A stretch of DNA of 36,179 bases from an uncultured Lachnospiraceae bacterium (GCA_910586095.1 CAJUHQ010000017.1:1-36179), one strand, 5' to 3'. Shown: positions 16,272 through 24,220, counted from the stretch's first letter. Made by a program: numbers and translations. The notes: generated by a model from the letters alone, not told the origin.

Positions 16272-18356
16272 TCAAATATTAATAAAGTCCATATTGAAAG
16301 TTGTAATTTCTTCATAGTGTTCCCAAAAGGCTTTATGCGCTTCAATTGGCTGTCTTTGGTGATCTATATATGTGGTATACAATTCCATCGCACAGCTTTG
16401 TGCTTCTTGTAAAATCGCTGCATCCTGATAAATATCCCCGATATGGAATTGAAATTGACCACTTTGCCGAATACCAAATAGATCACCTGGACCGCGAAGT
16501 CGCATGTCCTCAGATGAAATAAAAAAGCCATCGTTGGACTTATTTAATACCTGAAGTCGTTCTAAGGTATCATTCTGACTTGAAGTGCTGATAAAGATAC
16601 AATAGGATTGTTCTTTGCCACGTCCCACACGTCCGCGAAGCTGGTGAAGTTGTGCTAGACCAAAACGCTCGGCATTTTCTACAAGCATGACGGTAGCATT
16701 AGGCACATTGATACCAACCTCTATGACAGTCGTTGAAACAAGCACATCAATATGATGAGCAGCAAATTCCTCCATAATAAAATTTTTAGCTTTGGGTTTC
16801 ATTTGGCCATGAAGATATTCTACTGTGATTGTGTCAGGTAATCGCTCTCTCAATTTTTGAGTGTACTCAACTACATTTTCCAAAACTGGCTGATCTCCCA
16901 AAAATTCTTCATTGGCTTCTACCATAGGACAGATCACATAAACTTGCCTCCCCTTTGCGACCTCTTTGGCAATAAATTCATATGCTTTTTTTCTATAGTC
17001 AGTATTGACAACACAGTTTTTGATAGGAAGGCGGTTTGCTGGAAGTTCATCCATAACTGAGATGTCTAAATCCCCATATAGAATAAGAGCTAATGTTCGT
17101 GGAATGGGGGTTGCGCTCATGACAAGAATATGTGGTTGAAGCCCCTTTTGTGCTAGTTTTTCACGTTGTTTGACGCCAAAACGATGTTGTTCATCTGTGA
17201 TTACAAGTCCTAAATCATAGAAATCAACATCCTCTTGTATTAGAGCTTGTGTACCAATAATGATATTACAAGTTCCAAGTACAATACTTTCTTTTGTTCT
17301 GCGTTTTTCACGTGCAGTAAGTGAACCTGTCAGAAGCACAGGCTTAAAAGGTAAACCATGTTCTTCTGCAATTTTTGTAACTGTTTCATAATGCTGTTTG
17401 GCTAACACTTCTGTGGGAGCCATAAAAGCCGCCTGACGGTGATTCATGATACACAAAAACATAGCTAGAATAGCCACAATTGTTTTGCCAGAACCAACAT
17501 CACCTTGTATGAGACGATTCATGACATGTGTAGAACACATATCCTCTTCTATTTGTGACCATACTTTTTTCTGAGCATTTGTCAGTTTGTATGGAAGCCT
17601 TGCAATCAAATCGGCGCAGGCATCTATGCGCATCATAGGTGCATTATTTATTTCACGCGCAGTCATTTCCTTTAGGACTAAGACAGATACAATAAAAAAT
17701 AGGAATTCTTCAAAGACCAACCTTTTTCTTGAGGTAAGCATAGTTTCCTTGCTGTCTGGAAAATGTATACCACATAACGCTGTATGAAAATCTACGAGAT
17801 CATACTGAGTGCGCACAGCCTCTGGAAGATAATCTTCCTTAAGAGAAAGACTATCTATAGCAGTCCGCATTGATTTTGTGATTGCTGCTATTGTGAGTCC
17901 TTTTGTCGTTGGGTAGATAGGAGTAAGTCTATTGACATTCTGCGCAAATTCTTGAGGACTAAGGATTTTTGGTTGTTCTATCGTCATGCGATTATTTTTC
18001 AATAGAACATGCCCACGAAAAATGTACTGTTTTCCCGTTTGAAGGCTATTTTTAACATAAGGCATATTAAAATATACGATATCACAAGTACCACTATGGT
18101 CTCTTACACGCACAGTAGTGACAGACATGTTTTTCCTGACATGTAAAACAGCGGGGGCGCTGATGACCATAGCACGGATGGCATGCACTTGCCCCGCCTT
18201 TAGTTCTCCAATTGCCACAATGTCATGCCACTGTTCATAATCGCGTGGATAGTGAACAATAAGATCGTGGATCGTATAGATATTCATTTTGTGATATAAG
18301 GTAGCGGTTTTATCACCAATACCTTTTACGGATGTGATGGGATCTTTTTGTAGCAT
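16272..18356 (-). CDS. recG: ATP-dependent DNA helicase RecG
   Basis: This 694-residue branch-migration helicase remodels stalled forks and Holliday junctions. The N-terminal wedge/OB domain includes HYPRDYEQWHD and VRVRDHSGTCDIVYFN. Helicase motifs follow: Walker A in GDVGSGKTIVA, motif II DEQHRFG, motif III SATPIPRTLAL, and later ATVMLVENAERFGLAQLHQL and RGRVGRG. The C-terminal GPGDLFGIRQSG is characteristic of RecG. Its start lies about four bases from the stop of the fakA-like gene, with GGAG as ribosome-binding site, so the two are cotranscribed. Confidence 0.97.
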   Translation of the reverse strand: MLQKDPITSVKGIGDKTATLYHKMNIYTIHDLIVHYPRDYEQWHDIVAIGELKAGQVHAIRAMVISAPAVLHVRKNMSVTTVRVRDHSGTCDIVYFNMPYVKNSLQTGKQYIFRGHVLLKNNRMTIEQPKILSPQEFAQNVNRLTPIYPTTKGLTIAAITKSMRTAIDSLSLKEDYLPEAVRTQYDLVDFHTALCGIHFPDSKETMLTSRKRLVFEEFLFFIVSVLVLKEMTAREINNAPMMRIDACADLIARLPYKLTNAQKKVWSQIEEDMCSTHVMNRLIQGDVGSGKTIVAILAMFLCIMNHRQAAFMAPTEVLAKQHYETVTKIAEEHGLPFKPVLLTGSLTAREKRRTKESIVLGTCNIIIGTQALIQEDVDFYDLGLVITDEQHRFGVKQREKLAQKGLQPHILVMSATPIPRTLALILYGDLDISVMDELPANRLPIKNCVVNTDYRKKAYEFIAKEVAKGRQVYVICPMVEANEEFLGDQPVLENVVEYTQKLRERLPDTITVEYLHGQMKPKAKNFIMEEFAAHHIDVLVSTTVIEVGINVPNATVMLVENAERFGLAQLHQLRGRVGRGKEQSYCIFISTSSQNDTLERLQVLNKSNDGFFISSEDMRLRGPGDLFGIRQSGQFQFHIGDIYQDAAILQEAQSCAMELYTTYIDHQRQPIEAHKAFWEHYEEITTFNMDFINI

Positions 18357-18359
18357 GGT

Positions 18360-20072
18360 CTACTCCGCTGAAACAATATAAGAATAAATAGGCTGACCAC
18401 CAAACTGAAGTTCTACATCACAACCACTAAATTCTGCTATAACGCGATCTGCTAATGCTCTTGCCTGCTCTTCTTTAATAATGTCTCCATAGTAAATACT
18501 GATTAATTCATATTCATCAGATATCATTTCTTTGATCATATCAAATGCGACAGATTGTAGATCTGTGCCGACAGACAAAATTCCTTTATCTCCTATTCCC
18601 ATAAAGTCGCCCTGATGGATTTTTTTGTCGTCAATCATAGTATCCCGTACAGCATAGGTTACTTGTCCTGTTGCCACATTTTGTGATTCCTGTGTCATAA
18701 CTGCTTCATTCTCTTCTATGGAAATATCAGGAACATAATTGATGATTGCAGTAATTCCTTGTGGAACAGTCTTTGTTGGGATCACGATAATATTTTTGTC
18801 TTTTGTCAATTGCTTTGCCTGATTAGCGGCAAGGATAATATTCTTGTTGTTTGGGAAGATAAAAATATTGTCCGCATTGATTTTATCAATAGCATTGAGC
18901 ATATCTTCAGTGCTCGGATTCATAGTTTGACCACCTTCGATAATGTAGTCAACACCGAGGGAACGGAAAATTTCATTGATTCCCTCACCGATAGAAACAG
19001 CAATAAAACCAGTATCTTTGTGCTCTGCTACTGGTGATTTTTCTTGTTCAACTTCAACATCTTTGCTGCGTGACAAGTCTGTGCTTTGCATCTGTTTTTC
19101 CATCATATCAGAGATCTTTTCATCGCGCTCTAAACGCATATTCTCAATGATAATGGTAGTTAATGAACCGTATTTTAGTGCGCGTTGCATGGCAAGACCT
19201 GGATCGTTGGTGTGTACATGCACCTTTACAATCTCATCATCCGCAACGACTACAATAGAGTCTCCAATTGTGGAAAGATATTCCTTGAAATCAGATTCTT
19301 GACGAATGTTAAATGGTTTGTTAAGCATGATGAGAAATTGTGTGCAATAGCAGAATTTGATTTCAGCGTTGGCCTGCGCCTCGATGGTAGAATTCATCAT
19401 AGCTATGGCAGCGGACGGTTTGGACGCTGTATGAATCGATAGATCAAGCTCTTTGCCAAGCAATGCGTCATAGGCACCTTTTAGTACTTCTACAAGGCCC
19501 TGCCCACCAGAGTCAACAACACCAGCTTGTTTTAGTACTGGCAGCATTTCAGGAGTCTGTGCAAGAACAGTCTCTGCTTCCTTAATCACTTCACCTACAA
19601 ATAGTTCTAAGTTCTTCTCGCCAGCCATAGCAAGATCATTTGCTCTTTTGGCAGCACCTTTTGCGACTGTGAGAATGGTGCCTTCCTTTGGTTTCATGAC
19701 TGCTTTATAGGCAGTTTCTACTGCCTTGTCAAATGCAGATGCAAGAATAGCTACATTGATCTCGTCATATTCTCTAATTACTTTGGCAAATCCTCTAAAA
19801 AGCTGTGATAGAATCACACCAGAATTTCCACGTGCTCCGCGAAGAGAGCCTGTCGAAATCGCTTTGGCGAGGGAAGCTATATCAGGGTTTTCTATGGAAG
19901 CTACCTCCTTGGCAGCGGACATAATAGTCATTGACATATTCGTGCCTGTGTCTCCATCAGGAACAGGAAAAACATTCAGCTCGTTTATCCATTCTTTTTT
20001 ATGCTCCAAATTTTTAGCTCCCGCAAGAAACATCTTTGAAAGCATTTTCGCGTCGATTACATTTAAACCCAC
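18360..20072 (-). CDS. DAK1/DegV-like kinase, fatty acid kinase subunit FakA-like (YloV)
   Basis: This 570-residue protein has an N-terminal DhaL nucleotide-binding domain with NVFPVPDGDTGTNMSMT (33-49; the Asp residues bind Mg-ATP), GARGNSGVILSQLFRG and VDSGGQGLVEVLKG. A middle domain and a C-terminal DegV-like domain (EGINEIFRSLGVDYI, IFPNNKNIILAA) follow. FakA phosphorylates fatty acids held by FakB/DegV. Translation starts with GTG at 20072, nine bases after AAGGAGGA. It follows asp23 by 14 bases, precedes recG, and degV lies two genes on, giving a complete FakA-FakB pair. Confidence 0.93.
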   Translation of the reverse strand: MGLNVIDAKMLSKMFLAGAKNLEHKKEWINELNVFPVPDGDTGTNMSMTIMSAAKEVASIENPDIASLAKAISTGSLRGARGNSGVILSQLFRGFAKVIREYDEINVAILASAFDKAVETAYKAVMKPKEGTILTVAKGAAKRANDLAMAGEKNLELFVGEVIKEAETVLAQTPEMLPVLKQAGVVDSGGQGLVEVLKGAYDALLGKELDLSIHTASKPSAAIAMMNSTIEAQANAEIKFCYCTQFLIMLNKPFNIRQESDFKEYLSTIGDSIVVVADDEIVKVHVHTNDPGLAMQRALKYGSLTTIIIENMRLERDEKISDMMEKQMQSTDLSRSKDVEVEQEKSPVAEHKDTGFIAVSIGEGINEIFRSLGVDYIIEGGQTMNPSTEDMLNAIDKINADNIFIFPNNKNIILAANQAKQLTKDKNIIVIPTKTVPQGITAIINYVPDISIEENEAVMTQESQNVATGQVTYAVRDTMIDDKKIHQGDFMGIGDKGILSVGTDLQSVAFDMIKEMISDEYELISIYYGDIIKEEQARALADRVIAEFSGCDVELQFGGQPIYSYIVSAE

Positions 20073-20086
20073 TTCAAAAATCCTCC

Positions 20087-20443
20087 TTAATCTATTACTC
20101 GAACGCCTTCAACAAAGATGTTGATTATTTCGATTTCGAGACCTGTAAAGTTTTCTACCTTATATTTCACATTGCTAATCAGATTATCGCAGACAGTCAC
20201 AATACTGACACCATATGCGACAATTACATGGAAATCGAGAATTAATTTGTTATTCACAATATTGACCAATATTCCATGAGTAATGCTCTCTTTCATAAGC
20301 AGCTTGACTAAACCATCTTTCACGTTTACAGAAGCCATTCCAACAATGCCAAAACATTCAACAGCTACACTTCCAGCATACTTTGCGATGACTTCAGTAT
20401 CAATAAAGATGTTGCCTAGATGAGTATTCATAGATCCTTTCAT
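20087..20443 (-). CDS. Asp23/Gls24 family protein (YloU-like)
   Basis: This 118-residue protein of the Asp23/Gls24 envelope-stress family has the sequence IFIDTEVIAKYAGSVAVECFGIVGM followed by alternating strands (VKDGLVKLL, VAYGVSIVTVCDNL) and FTGLEIEIINIFVEGVRV. The start at 20443 follows AAGGAGGATTTCT; an upstream in-frame ATG has no such site. It directly precedes the fakA-like gene, the yloU-yloV arrangement conserved across Firmicutes. Its exact role in fatty acid or envelope biology is not established by the sequence. Confidence 0.92.
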   Translation of the reverse strand: MKGSMNTHLGNIFIDTEVIAKYAGSVAVECFGIVGMASVNVKDGLVKLLMKESITHGILVNIVNNKLILDFHVIVAYGVSIVTVCDNLISNVKYKVENFTGLEIEIINIFVEGVRVID

Positions 20444-20511
20444 AGAAATCCTCCTTATCATCAAAAAAGACCTAGCAATTCTTCTTGTTCCTCAGAATCA
20501 CTTTGCTTTTT

Positions 20512-20517
20512 ATTATA
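20512..20517 (-). promoter_or_regulatory. Possible -10 of the asp23-fakA-recG-degV operon
   Basis: The minus strand carries TATAAT here, about 70 bases upstream of the asp23 start. No convincing -35 is seen. The 21-nt palindrome at 20545-20565 would lie just upstream of this promoter. Confidence 0.35.
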
Positions 20518-20544
20518 ACCGTTTTTGATAAAAAAGGAAACTGA

Positions 20545-20565
20545 TATTTCAATTTAATTGAAATA
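20545..20565. promoter_or_regulatory. Perfect 21-nt palindrome, candidate operator
   Basis: The sequence is TATTTCAATT, central T, AATTGAAATA: ten-base arms with no mismatch around one centre base. It lies between the divergent asp23 and rpmB start signals, a position suited to a dimeric repressor. I cannot name the regulator. Confidence 0.45.
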
Positions 20566-20590
20566 GTTTACAAAAATATAATAATTTCTA

Positions 20591-20599
20591 TGTTATAAT
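20591..20599 (+). promoter_or_regulatory. Extended -10 promoter for rpmB
   Basis: TGTTATAAT is a perfect extended -10, about 100 bases upstream of the rpmB start. The only -35-like element, TTTACA at 20567-20572, is 21 bases away, which is too far for normal spacing. Confidence 0.45.
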
Positions 20600-20616
20600 T
20601 ATTTTGTGAAAAGAGC

Positions 20617-20642
20617 TTGCCAAAAGTTGTTTTTTTTGGTAA
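20617..20642 (+). promoter_or_regulatory. Hairpin in the rpmB leader
   Basis: TTGCCAAAA (20617-20625) pairs with TTTTGGTAA (20634-20642), with one G-T pair, over an 8-base loop. It may be a leader structure or a weak terminator. No known ribosomal-protein leader class was recognised. Confidence 0.35.
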
Positions 20643-20695
20643 TATACTAATGTTGCGAGTCGAATGACTTAAGTTTAGTCAAGGAGGTGCTGACG

Positions 20696-20881
20696 ATGGC
20701 AAAATGTGATGTTTGTGGCAAGGGCGTTCATTTTGGAAATAATGTAAGCCATTCTCATAGAAGATCCAATGCAATTTGGAGCTCAAATGTAAAAAGGGTA
20801 AAATGCAAAATTAACGGAGCTGCTAAGAGAATTCATGTATGTACAAGATGTTTACGTTCTGGTGCTGTTGAGAGAGCATAA
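20696..20881 (+). CDS. rpmB: 50S ribosomal protein L28
   Basis: This 61-residue large-subunit protein starts MAKCDVCGKGVHFGNNVSHS and ends CTRCLRSGAVERA. The two CxxC pairs (CDVC and CTRC) mark the zinc-binding form of L28. An excellent AAGGAGGTG lies seven bases before the ATG. It stands alone on the plus strand, divergent from asp23, the common rpmB/yloU arrangement in Firmicutes, and ends at a bidirectional terminator. Confidence 0.97.
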   Translation: MAKCDVCGKGVHFGNNVSHSHRRSNAIWSSNVKRVKCKINGAAKRIHVCTRCLRSGAVERA

Positions 20882-20942
20882 TATTTGTATTAGATCAATT
20901 TCCTACAATAAGATAAAAATAATAAAAGATAAAAGTATTAAA

Positions 20943-20982
20943 AAGAAGCCGGAACTACTATATCTCGTAGTATCGGCTTCTT
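20943..20982. terminator. Bidirectional terminator between rpmB and the J-like gene
   Basis: AAGAAGCCG (20943-20951) pairs with CGGCTTCTT (20974-20982), and ACTAC with GTAGT lengthens the stem after a two-base mismatch. Minus-strand reading gives CTTCTTTTTAATA, a good T tract. The hairpin overlaps the last codons and stop of the minus-strand gene, so it serves convergent transcription. Confidence 0.75.
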
Positions 20983-21515
20983 AAACTTTCATATTCTGTT
21001 TGTATCAATAACAATGTCTTAGTATCACCGCATTTATTGTCTGGATGAAAAATCTTTAATAGCTCTTTATAGCGTTTGCGAAGAGCTAGTTCACTGTCAA
21101 CTCCGCGAAAGAAGCTTGTACCTTCATAAGCACCTGATTCATAAGAATGTGCCTTAGCGCTAGACATTTTCTGCCGACGGTATTTATTTTTTTCATGTTC
21201 AAAATTTAGACGTTCACATTCTAACGCCTTTCGGTCAATCTCCAATTGTTGATAAGCATTTTCAATAATTTTTAGTTTTTTGGCTATAAATGATTCGTTG
21301 TCGTCAAATCGCTTTTTGATTGTTTTTTCGCGCAGATCAAGCATACTGCGCTCTCCTTCTAAGGTACGCTTTAAATCTTGCAGTTCACGGTTTAGTTCCT
21401 GCAGTTCGTCCTTTTTTGCCTGAATTCTGACTTGTTCCTTAAACATCCATGCCTTCATTTTTTTTAGATCATCAGATGCCTCTACATTCATGAACCCTTC
21501 AGCAAAATCCAACAT
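20958..21515 (-). CDS. Coiled-coil protein with C-terminal J-domain-like segment
   Basis: This is a 185-residue protein of no named family that I recognise. Residues about 15-115 are a continuous highly charged coiled coil (KDELQELNRELQDLKR, LKIIENAYQQLEIDRKALE). After a short Ser/Gly linker, the last 45 residues read LRKRYKELLKIFHPDNK followed by TKTLLLIQTEYESL, matching helix II, the HPD tripeptide and helix III of DnaJ J-domains. Helix I is not evident. The HPD suggests contact with an Hsp70 (DnaK), which is an inference. Start 21515 is preferred over the ATG at 21527 because AGAAAGG is in register with it. It lies downstream of a palindromic leader. Confidence 0.72.
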   Translation of the reverse strand: MLDFAEGFMNVEASDDLKKMKAWMFKEQVRIQAKKDELQELNRELQDLKRTLEGERSMLDLREKTIKKRFDDNESFIAKKLKIIENAYQQLEIDRKALECERLNFEHEKNKYRRQKMSSAKAHSYESGAYEGTSFFRGVDSELALRKRYKELLKIFHPDNKCGDTKTLLLIQTEYESLRSRYYEI

Positions 21516-21540
21516 ACTAATAACCATGCCTTTCTCTTAG

Positions 21541-21644
21541 CTTGCAAATTTTGTGCTACAAACACAAAATTGCGTGTGAAAAATCCAAAGATTTTTCACA
21601 CGAATCATTTACACAGCAGCAAATTTGCAATGCGAACAAAGTTC
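21541..21644. repeat. Composite palindromic element
   Basis: Four inverted repeats follow each other: GCAAATTTTGTG with CACAAAATTGC (21544-21573); a perfect 13-pair stem CGTGTGAAAAATC-CAAA-GATTTTTCACACG (21573-21602); the palindrome GCAAATTTGC (21619-21628); and GAAC-AAA-GTTC (21634-21644). No T tract follows, so it is not an obvious terminator. It lies in the leader of the J-like gene. Confidence 0.6.
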
Positions 21645-21727
21645 ACATTAATGTTTCTCTTTATCCATAACTCCACTCTGATTGCATAACAGAAAAACGC
21701 GTGTCAATTTATAACAATCGCGTTTGT

Positions 21728-21865
21728 TTAACAACAAAACAGGCAATACCCCGCAACAGAAAACACAGCAATTAAAATGAGTCCTATCCATGTACTTCCT
21801 AAAATCAACATAAAGAGCATGCCGACTGCAACCCATATCAGTGTATATCCTATTAGCTTGCACAT
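21728..21865 (-). CDS. Small membrane protein, 45 aa
   Basis: This short gene reads MCKLIGYTLIWVAVGMLFML on to a C-terminus GYCLFCC and a TAA at 21730-21728. It has two hydrophobic segments split by LGSTW, so it is probably a two-helix membrane peptide with a Cys pair at the end. GGAG lies seven bases before the ATG at 21865; an in-frame ATG five codons upstream lacks such a site. Similar short proteins with this tail occur in Clostridia as far as I recall, but no function is known to me. It sits between gerW and the J-like gene on the same strand. A longer overlapping frame (21648-21863) lacks these features. Confidence 0.65.
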   Translation of the reverse strand: MCKLIGYTLIWVAVGMLFMLILGSTWIGLILIAVFSVAGYCLFCC

Positions 21866-21914
21866 ATAATTCTCCGGCATTTCTTTATTCAGTATATGCA
21901 GAAATAATTACTTC

Positions 21915-22301
21915 TTATTCCTCTTCTGGAAAAGCTGTATGGATAACTTCTTCATCCTGTGGCTGATCTTTTTTGGAAGTGAATCGATCAATCAAGTCAG
22001 GAACCATATCAATAATCTTATTGATTGTATCTTGGTTCTTAATATTAACGAGACGTACTTGACCATTTTTGATGACCAACACAGCACTAGGGGACATTTT
22101 TCCAGTCATTCCACCAGCACCACCGTTTTTCTTTTCTTGGGAGGAAGCGCCTGCTCCTACACCAAATGTAACATCTACTAAAGGAATAATAATGGTATCA
22201 CCAACCTGAGTGGGTGCGCCAACGACAGTTTTTGAAGAGAGAAAGCTCTCCATTCCCTGCATCATAGAATTTACTACTTCATTAAAACTGTTATCAGACA
22301 T
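21915..22301 (-). CDS. GerW/YtfJ family protein
   Basis: This 128-residue protein starts MSDNSFNEVVNSMMQGMESF. It carries VGDTIIIPLVDVTFGVGAG, a Gly-rich loop (KKNGGAGGMTGKMSP), SAVLVIKNGQVRLVNIK and a C-terminal helix (INKIIDMVPDLIDRF), the full signature of the GerW/YtfJ sporulation family. GerW is linked to spore germination in Bacillus; in non-spore-formers its role is unclear. GGAGGTCTATT precedes the ATG. It follows the DUF2953 gene by 46 bases, an association common in Firmicutes. Confidence 0.93.
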   Translation of the reverse strand: MSDNSFNEVVNSMMQGMESFLSSKTVVGAPTQVGDTIIIPLVDVTFGVGAGASSQEKKNGGAGGMTGKMSPSAVLVIKNGQVRLVNIKNQDTINKIIDMVPDLIDRFTSKKDQPQDEEVIHTAFPEEE

Positions 22302-22347
22302 AATAGACCTCCAAATTCTTGAGAACTTTGTGTTAAAGTCCCTTGAT

Positions 22348-23310
22348 TTACTCTGCTTTTAGATGCTTTATCACGTGTTTTATATTTTTATCAAATAAAA
22401 AGACACAAATTGCCTGGATAAAAATGTAAATATTTATACGTCCTTTTAAATAAAAATCGCCCTCTATTACTTCTTTATCAAACTCTGGTTGTATGTCGAT
22501 TGCACCTTGATGAAATGGATAAAACATTCCCCAGACAGCGAGGATTTCTCCCATGACTGCGGGGTCCTCAAAACCGAGATGAAGATGTACACGACATATC
22601 TTGGGCATCACTTTTTTGACAATTCGCACCAATTGATTTTTGCAGACAAAAAAAGCCTGTTTGGTGCGCTCTTGCTGTAATAATTGTAAATAATAGGATA
22701 GGTTCTTTTTTATCCTGTTCATTGTATCACATATTTTATGAAATGTGAATGTTATATTTCTGAAAAAATTCACAAATTTAGAGATAATTTGTTTAATTTT
22801 CTGAAAGATATTTTCTTTCTTTGGACTGTCTTGTGTCTGATCGAAAGACTGGTCAAACGAAGGTGTGCTTCTAGTCATTTCTGTTGGATCTGATGACTTT
22901 GTTATGAATTCGTTGTCTTCATCAGTATGATCTAGAGAGTCCTCTATTGTATTTGATAAGGAAGCAGCTCGAATTTCACCAACATTGTTAGATTTATTTT
23001 TTGTTTTTTTCCCCTTTTTATTCCTATCTTTTTTCTTTATGGGTCTGAGGTTATCAAAAATGCGAATTCCAAATATCTTTGCATAAATATGGAAGGGCTG
23101 TCCGTTTTGATATATGGCTGCCGCTGAGAGTATGTGCAAAAACCAAGTGGCAGTTGCGCGCACCTGAATCTCCTTTTCTTGGTATGTTCCTTTTGCTTTG
23201 TATCTGACGGGAATAAATGTTACAGCCAATAAGAGTACAAGTGCAACACATAAAATCACAAGCAAAACGATTCCAATTATTTTCAATATAGTCAATATGA
23301 TTGCTACCAT
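22348..23310 (-). CDS. DUF2953 domain membrane protein
   Basis: This is a 320-residue protein of unknown function. An N-terminal membrane helix (LKIIGIVLLVILCVALVLLL) is followed by VRYKAKGTYQEKE and WFLHILSAAA. A long Lys/Asp/Ser-rich low-complexity region occupies about residues 90-175. The conserved DUF2953 C-terminal part then contains HLHLGFEDPAVMGEILAVWG, FDKEVIEGDFYLKGRI and a final hydrophobic helix. AAAGGGGAATTT precedes the ATG at 23310; the longer frame to 23421 overlaps the upstream gene and lacks support. Its place between a short conserved hypothetical and gerW suggests a shared role in spore or envelope biology, which is an inference. Confidence 0.85.
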   Translation of the reverse strand: MVAIILTILKIIGIVLLVILCVALVLLLAVTFIPVRYKAKGTYQEKEIQVRATATWFLHILSAAAIYQNGQPFHIYAKIFGIRIFDNLRPIKKKDRNKKGKKTKNKSNNVGEIRAASLSNTIEDSLDHTDEDNEFITKSSDPTEMTRSTPSFDQSFDQTQDSPKKENIFQKIKQIISKFVNFFRNITFTFHKICDTMNRIKKNLSYYLQLLQQERTKQAFFVCKNQLVRIVKKVMPKICRVHLHLGFEDPAVMGEILAVWGMFYPFHQGAIDIQPEFDKEVIEGDFYLKGRINIYIFIQAICVFLFDKNIKHVIKHLKAE

Positions 23311-23320
23311 AAATTCCCCT

Positions 23321-23629
23321 TTAACGAAAATATGCTTTAACATCAAAACCACCTGTGGTGGTATAGACATCACATAATATATTTGAAACCAAATCAACCG
23401 CAGCAGAATATCCATTGGCAATACCTACAATATAAGGCGAATGTTCCTTTTGCCTATAATAATACTGCTTTAACATAGCACTGTGATAGATCTCTAACAA
23501 ATCCTCTCCTTTTGTCAAGGCAATGACAAAAATCAAAGGCTGTGGTCGGCCTGTGCGAAGCTTCCATTTGACACGACGATACTTTTTCTCCAAGGAAGGA
23601 CTAATATATAATTTTTTACTAAAATACAT
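23321..23629 (-). CDS. Conserved hypothetical protein, 102 aa
   Basis: This soluble protein begins MYFSKKLYISPSLEKKYRRV and ends TTGGFDVKAYFR. It is basic at the N-terminus and has a central LIFVIALTKGEDLLEIYHSA segment and IVGIANGYSAAVDLVSNIL. It resembles small uncharacterised proteins I recall upstream of DUF2953 genes in Lachnospiraceae; no function is known to me. GGTGAAAAAAC precedes the ATG. It ends 10 bases before the DUF2953 start, so the two are translationally close. Confidence 0.78.
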   Translation of the reverse strand: MYFSKKLYISPSLEKKYRRVKWKLRTGRPQPLIFVIALTKGEDLLEIYHSAMLKQYYYRQKEHSPYIVGIANGYSAAVDLVSNILCDVYTTTGGFDVKAYFR

Positions 23630-23750
23630 GTTTTTTCACCAACTTTTTTGTTTTGACATCATAAAAAATATCATAAATCTGACTTTAAAAATAGGTCCCC
23701 TCTTTATGATACTCTATTCTATCACATTGTACGCCAATTTACAAACTCAA

Positions 23751-23774
23751 AAGAAGGTCTTTTCAGACCTTCTT
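23751..23774 (-). terminator. Intrinsic terminator of the NUDIX gene
   Basis: AAGAAGGTCT (23751-23760) and AGACCTTCTT (23765-23774) form a perfect ten-pair stem with a four-base loop. It touches the NUDIX stop codon. The minus-strand reading continues into TTGAGTTTG. Confidence 0.75.
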
Positions 23775-24220
23775 TAACGTGGCTTTATCCATTGTTTGTT
23801 TTTTCGTAGTGTTAAGTACTCTTGATATGCTTGTTCTAATATCTGCTTTTCATTAGAAAATTTTAGTAAATGATAAGCTTCATGGTACTTATAGTATCCC
23901 GAATCAACAAAAAATTCCTCCTGCTGTGGTTTGCTGTAATAATTATCAGCCATCATCAAATACCAATGGACTTCTTTTTCTACTGTATCCTGTGGAACAT
24001 TAAAAGAATATTCACTCTTTCCAATGTATTTCATGATGGTTGCTTTTACCCCTGACTCCTCGAAAACTTCACGAAGCGCTGTTTCCACATGCTTTTCACC
24101 GCTTTCTACGGTGCCTTTTGGAAGCACCCAACCCTCATACCTGTTCTTAAAATTTTTGTATAAAAGTAAAATTTTACCTCTGAAAATAACCACGCCCCCA
24201 CAGCTTATAGCTTGAATCAT
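23774..24220 (-). CDS. NUDIX hydrolase
   Basis: This 148-residue hydrolase starts MIQAISCGGVVIFRG after CAGGAGGAAACGCC. The complete Nudix box runs GTVESGEKHVETALREVF plus EESG (G-x5-E-x7-REUxEExG), which binds the metal and cleaves a nucleoside diphosphate bond. WVLPKGT just before it resembles diadenosine polyphosphate or Ap4A-type hydrolases, so Ap4A or 8-oxo-dGTP are possible substrates. The frame extends to an upstream ATG at 24289 that has no ribosome-binding site. It is flanked by an 11-pair inverted repeat upstream and a terminator downstream. Confidence 0.9.
   Translation of the reverse strand: MIQAISCGGVVIFRGKILLLYKNFKNRYEGWVLPKGTVESGEKHVETALREVFEESGVKATIMKYIGKSEYSFNVPQDTVEKEVHWYLMMADNYYSKPQQEEFFVDSGYYKYHEAYHLLKFSNEKQILEQAYQEYLTLRKNKQWIKPR

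Noticed and set aside
21648..21863. 71-codon minus-strand frame upstream of the J-like gene
   Set aside because: It runs through palindromic DNA and lacks a ribosome-binding site; the 45-codon frame in another register has one, plus membrane-protein features.
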